Positions 5,024-7,460 of a stretch of DNA of 7,460 nucleotides are shown in pieces. Position 1 is the first letter of the stretch, and each line of letters opens with the position of its first letter. A model generated the notes under the pieces. That model saw only the letters and a program-made list of their open reading frames with translations, was not told where the DNA came from and searched no databases. This DNA comes from Mesorhizobium sp. (GTDB lineage Bacteria > Pseudomonadota > Alphaproteobacteria > Rhizobiales > Rhizobiaceae). The translations under genes and the position numbers were made by a program. The DNA lies in assembly GCA_019509685.1 (NCBI GenBank), contig JAEKLU010000067.1, forward strand, positions 1 through 7,460, read 5' to 3'.

Positions 5024-6006
5024 GGCGTTGCTCCCACTGGCCGGCCGCGAATGGTGATGAAGGCGCCGAACATGACGACCACCACCATGATCAAGCCCTC
5101 GATGATGGCCGTGACATTGGGATCGATGGCGAGCAAGGTCAGGTCGGTGCGCACCAGCCTGAGCACGAAGACGGCGATGATCGGCCCGAGCAGGCCGCCC
5201 TTGCCGCCGCCGAGCGCGACGCCGCCCAGCACCACGGCCGCGACGCTGGCGAGCAGATAGGGGCCGGGGATCGGCGCGCCGATGCCGGTGCTCATGGTCA
5301 GCGCCAGGCCGCCCATTGCCGCGAACAGGCCGGACAGCGCATAGGCGATGACGCGGGTGCGGGCGACCGGCACGCCGCTGCGGAAGGCAGCAAGTTCGCT
5401 GGAGCCGATGGCGTAGATGGACAGGCCGAGGCGCGAGCGCCTCAGCGGAATCCAAATGATGCAAAGGCAGACAACCAGCACCAGCAGCGCCTTGGGCAAC
5501 CAGGCATCGATGTTGTCGGGCAGGCCCGGTATCGGCACCGTGCCGGATATCATCGCCTTCAGCCATTCGGCTGCCGCGCCGCCCGGCGCGTCGAGCACCA
5601 AGAGGGCAGCGCCTTGCAGGACGAACAGCGTGGCCAAAGTGACGACGATGTCGGGGACGCGGGTGACGACGATCAGCAGGCCGTTGACGGCGCCGAGCAC
5701 GAAGCCCATGGCAAGCACGAAGGGCACGACGAACAGCGCATATTCCTCGCTGGCGCCGTTCATCATCGAGGCGGCGGTCACGCTGGTCAGCGCCATCATG
5801 GCGGCGACCGACAGGTCGATGCCGCCGGCGATGACGACAACGGTCTGGGCGGCGACGGCGAAAGCGTAGGGCAGGACCGCCCGCGCCAGCGAGCCGAAAT
5901 CGCCGCTGCCATAGCCGGGCTGGATCAGCTTGGTGACGATGAACAGGACGATCAGCAAAGCGAAAAGCCCGGCGACCCAGCCCTGGTTGCGCAAGAGGTG
6001 GCTCAC
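5020..6006 (-). CDS. CUT2-family (ribose-type) ABC transporter permease, first of two
   Basis: This is a complete 328-aa polytopic inner-membrane protein, by chance the same length as the next permease but clearly divergent from it. Hydrophobic segments begin at about residue 10. AGGIDLSVA (60-68) replaces the usual TGGIDLSVG, VNGLLIVVTRVPDIVVTLAT is at 107-126, the ATPase-contact loop reads GSSELAAFRSG (201-211), and VLGGVALGGGKGG is at 259-271. Such two-permease CUT2 systems include rhamnose, AI-2 and galactofuranose importers, so the substrate need not be a simple pentose. The start is GTG at 6004-6006: it overlaps the ATPase stop by four bases (GTGA) and has GGAGG seven bases upstream. 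This indicates translational coupling within the operon. The same frame stays open further upstream, but that is an out-of-frame reading of the ATPase gene. Confidence 0.93.
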   Translation of the reverse strand: MSHLLRNQGWVAGLFALLIVLFIVTKLIQPGYGSGDFGSLARAVLPYAFAVAAQTVVVIAGGIDLSVAAMMALTSVTAASMMNGASEEYALFVVPFVLAMGFVLGAVNGLLIVVTRVPDIVVTLATLFVLQGAALLVLDAPGGAAAEWLKAMISGTVPIPGLPDNIDAWLPKALLVLVVCLCIIWIPLRRSRLGLSIYAIGSSELAAFRSGVPVARTRVIAYALSGLFAAMGGLALTMSTGIGAPIPGPYLLASVAAVVLGGVALGGGKGGLLGPIIAVFVLRLVRTDLTLLAIDPNVTAIIEGLIMVVVVMFGAFITIRGRPVGATP

Positions 6007-7460
6007 GATGCGGCCTCCGTATCCGCCCTGACATCGGCAAGGATGCCGATATCGGCCTTGGCGCCACGCGGCAGGCCATAGGCGGCGCGCATCAGCGCCG
6101 GCTCGTCGGCCTCTTCGACCGGGAAAGTGTCGACGACGCGGCCGCCGAAGATGACGATGACGCGGTCGCAGACACGCTGCACCTCTTCCATCTCGGATGT
6201 GTAGAACAGCACCGACTTGCCTTGGCCGGCGAGCTCGCGCAACAGCTTGTAGATCTCCTGCTTGGTGCCGACATCGATGCCGCGCGTCGGGTCGAAGCAG
6301 AGCAGGGTTTTTGCATTCGCCGCGATCCAGCGGGCGATGGTCACCTTCTGCTGGTTGCCGCCGGACAGGCGCTGCACCTCGCCTTGCGCGCGGGTGTCGA
6401 TCTGCAGCCTGGCGATGGCGCTGGAAACCACCACCTGCTCGCGCCGCATGCGGATCGGGCCCCATTTGCGCAGTGTCGCGCTGAATGGCAGCGCGATGTT
6501 CTCGCGCACCGAGCGCTGCATGGCCAGCGCCTCGGTGCGGTCTCCCGGCACATAGGCGAAGCCGGCCTGGATGGCGTCGCTCGGATGCGAGAATTTCGCC
6601 GGCGCGCCATCGACCGCGATCGTGCCGGCGGCCGGCCGGATCGAACCGGCAAGGGCTGCGAAAAGTTCGTCCTGGCCCTGGCCCTCGAGCGCGAAGACGC
6701 CGACGACCTCGCCATCGGCAAGATCGAAGGAGACATCGTTGAGCTTGGCGCCGAGCTGCAGGTTGCGTACCGAAAGCCGTGGCCGACGATCCTTTGCCGT
6801 GGCGGTTTCGGCTGCCATGCGCGCGGCGACGCGGGTCTTTTCGATGCGGGCGCCGAGCATCATCTCGACGATCTTTTCCTCGATGCCCGGTTCGATGTCG
6901 ACGACGCCGACGGTGGCGCCGTCGCGCAGCACCGTGGCACGGTCGCAAAGCGCCGAGATCTCGACGAAGCGGTGCGAGATGAAGATAACGGAGCGGCCGG
7001 CGTCGCCCTGGCGGCGCACGACCCCGAGCACTTTCTCGGCAAGGTTAGCCGGCAAAGCGGCGGTCATCTCGTCGAGCAGCAGCACGTCGGGCTCGACGGC
7101 AAGGGCGCGCGCCAGATCGAGCACGCGCAGGATCGCCAGGGGGATATTGCGAGCGGTCTCGCGGATATCGAGGTCGGGAATGCCGAGCTCACGCACCCAG
7201 GCGCGAAAGGGCTCGATCGGCGTGCCGGTGAGCCTGAGATTGGACAGGACGTCGAGATCGGGGATCAGCGACGGTTCCTGATAGACCGGCACCAGGCCGG
7301 CGCGGCGGGCCGCAGCAGGCGAGCGGACATCGAGCTGCTTGCCGCGGATCAGGATGCGGCCGGCATCGGCGCGGATGGCCCCGGTCAAAATCTTCACCAG
7401 CGTCGACTTGCCGGCGCCGTTGGCGCCCATCAGCGCATGGACTTCGCCCGGCAGCACGGA
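6003..7460 (-). CDS. CUT2-family (ribose-type) ABC importer ATPase with two nucleotide-binding domains, N-terminus outside window
   Basis: 485 residues are visible; only a short N-terminal piece (roughly 20-30 residues) should be missing, since the first Walker A is at visible residues 12-20. Domain 1 has GANGAGKST (12-20), a Q-loop VYQEPSL (59-65), Walker B LLLDEMTAAL (127-136) and the H-loop ISHR (161-164). Its signature motif is unrecognisable, with NIPLAILRVLDLARAL (105-120) in place of LSxGxxQ. Domain 2 begins near 228. Its P-loop is degenerate (ALEGQGQDE, 257-265), its signature LSGGNQQKV is perfect (365-373), and Walker B reads LLCFDPTRGIDVG (386-398), lacking the glutamate after the aspartate. 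Degenerate second P-loops are normal in RbsA-type proteins, but the degenerate first signature is less usual. The protein would power import through the two downstream permeases. The GTG at 7455-7457 is an internal valine, not the start. No substrate-binding protein gene is visible; it may lie upstream. Confidence 0.93.
   Translation of the reverse strand, partial: SVLPGEVHALMGANGAGKSTLVKILTGAIRADAGRILIRGKQLDVRSPAAARRAGLVPVYQEPSLIPDLDVLSNLRLTGTPIEPFRAWVRELGIPDLDIRETARNIPLAILRVLDLARALAVEPDVLLLDEMTAALPANLAEKVLGVVRRQGDAGRSVIFISHRFVEISALCDRATVLRDGATVGVVDIEPGIEEKIVEMMLGARIEKTRVAARMAAETATAKDRRPRLSVRNLQLGAKLNDVSFDLADGEVVGVFALEGQGQDELFAALAGSIRPAAGTIAVDGAPAKFSHPSDAIQAGFAYVPGDRTEALAMQRSVRENIALPFSATLRKWGPIRMRREQVVVSSAIARLQIDTRAQGEVQRLSGGNQQKVTIARWIAANAKTLLCFDPTRGIDVGTKQEIYKLLRELAGQGKSVLFYTSEMEEVQRVCDRVIVIFGGRVVDTFPVEEADEPALMRAAYGLPRGAKADIGILADVRADTEAAS

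Noticed and set aside
4016..5260. A 414-codon plus-strand open frame opposite the permeases
   Set aside because: The translation is low-complexity (Asp, His, Gln, Arg, Ala) and antisense to two well-supported membrane proteins with overlapping start and stop codons.
5024..6079. Reading the second permease as part of one 680-aa protein
   Set aside because: Upstream of 5023 the frame is an arginine-rich, out-of-frame reading of the first permease. The ATGA overlap and GGGAG site mark the true start.
6003..7460. The ABC ATPase as a decaying pseudogene because several motifs are broken
   Set aside because: The frame is intact over 485 residues, overlaps the next gene precisely, and the losses are confined to one composite ATP site, which fits selection better than decay.

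Overview
The window is high-GC DNA with alphaproteobacterial (rhizobial, Mesorhizobium-like) character. This rests on strong G/C preference at third codon positions, long antisense open frames shadowing real genes, Shine-Dalgarno sites of the AGGAGG type, and protein sequences that resemble rhizobial families I recall. No database search was possible, so the genus is an inference. No tRNA, rRNA, CRISPR array, insertion sequence or phage gene was seen.

Layout from left to right. (1) Positions 1-976, minus strand: a two-gene operon, a RidA/YjgF-family imine deaminase homologue (TTG start) followed 28 bp later by an amidohydrolase of the 'dihydroorotase-like' deacetylase type, cut off by the left edge. 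(2) Positions 977-1222: a divergent control region with a perfect 10-bp inverted repeat (operator-like) and a second long imperfect hairpin just before the next gene's ribosome binding site. (3) Positions 1223-1708, plus strand: a 161-aa protein, probably of the NTF2-like/SnoaL-like fold. (4) Positions 1722-1838: a striking 117-bp imperfect palindrome lying between two convergent genes. It is probably a dispersed palindromic element and/or a bidirectional terminator. (5) Positions 1897-2151, minus strand: an 84-aa protein of unknown function. (6) Positions 2152-2366: a divergent promoter region. (7) Positions 2367-3866, plus strand: a 499-aa HerA/DUF87-type P-loop ATPase with a C-terminal winged-helix-like segment, no room for the usual N-terminal HAS barrel, no Shine-Dalgarno, and a promoter-like sequence so close that the mRNA may be almost leaderless. 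(8) Positions 4037-7460, minus strand: a CUT2 (ribose-type) ABC importer operon of ATPase (5' end outside the window), permease and permease, each junction a 4-bp stop/start overlap. The substrate-binding protein is not in the window.

How the genes fit together: the ABC genes form one translationally coupled transport unit of unknown, probably carbohydrate-like, substrate. The RidA and amidohydrolase genes form a small catabolic unit, plausibly deacylation plus removal of reactive enamine/imine intermediates, and may share regulation with the divergent NTF2-like gene. The HerA-like ATPase stands alone next to a small unknown gene, with no nuclease, Sir2 or NurA partner in view. The observations most worth following are the sharply asymmetric nucleotide-binding sites of the ABC ATPase, the orphan HerA-plus-winged-helix architecture, and the 117-bp palindrome.
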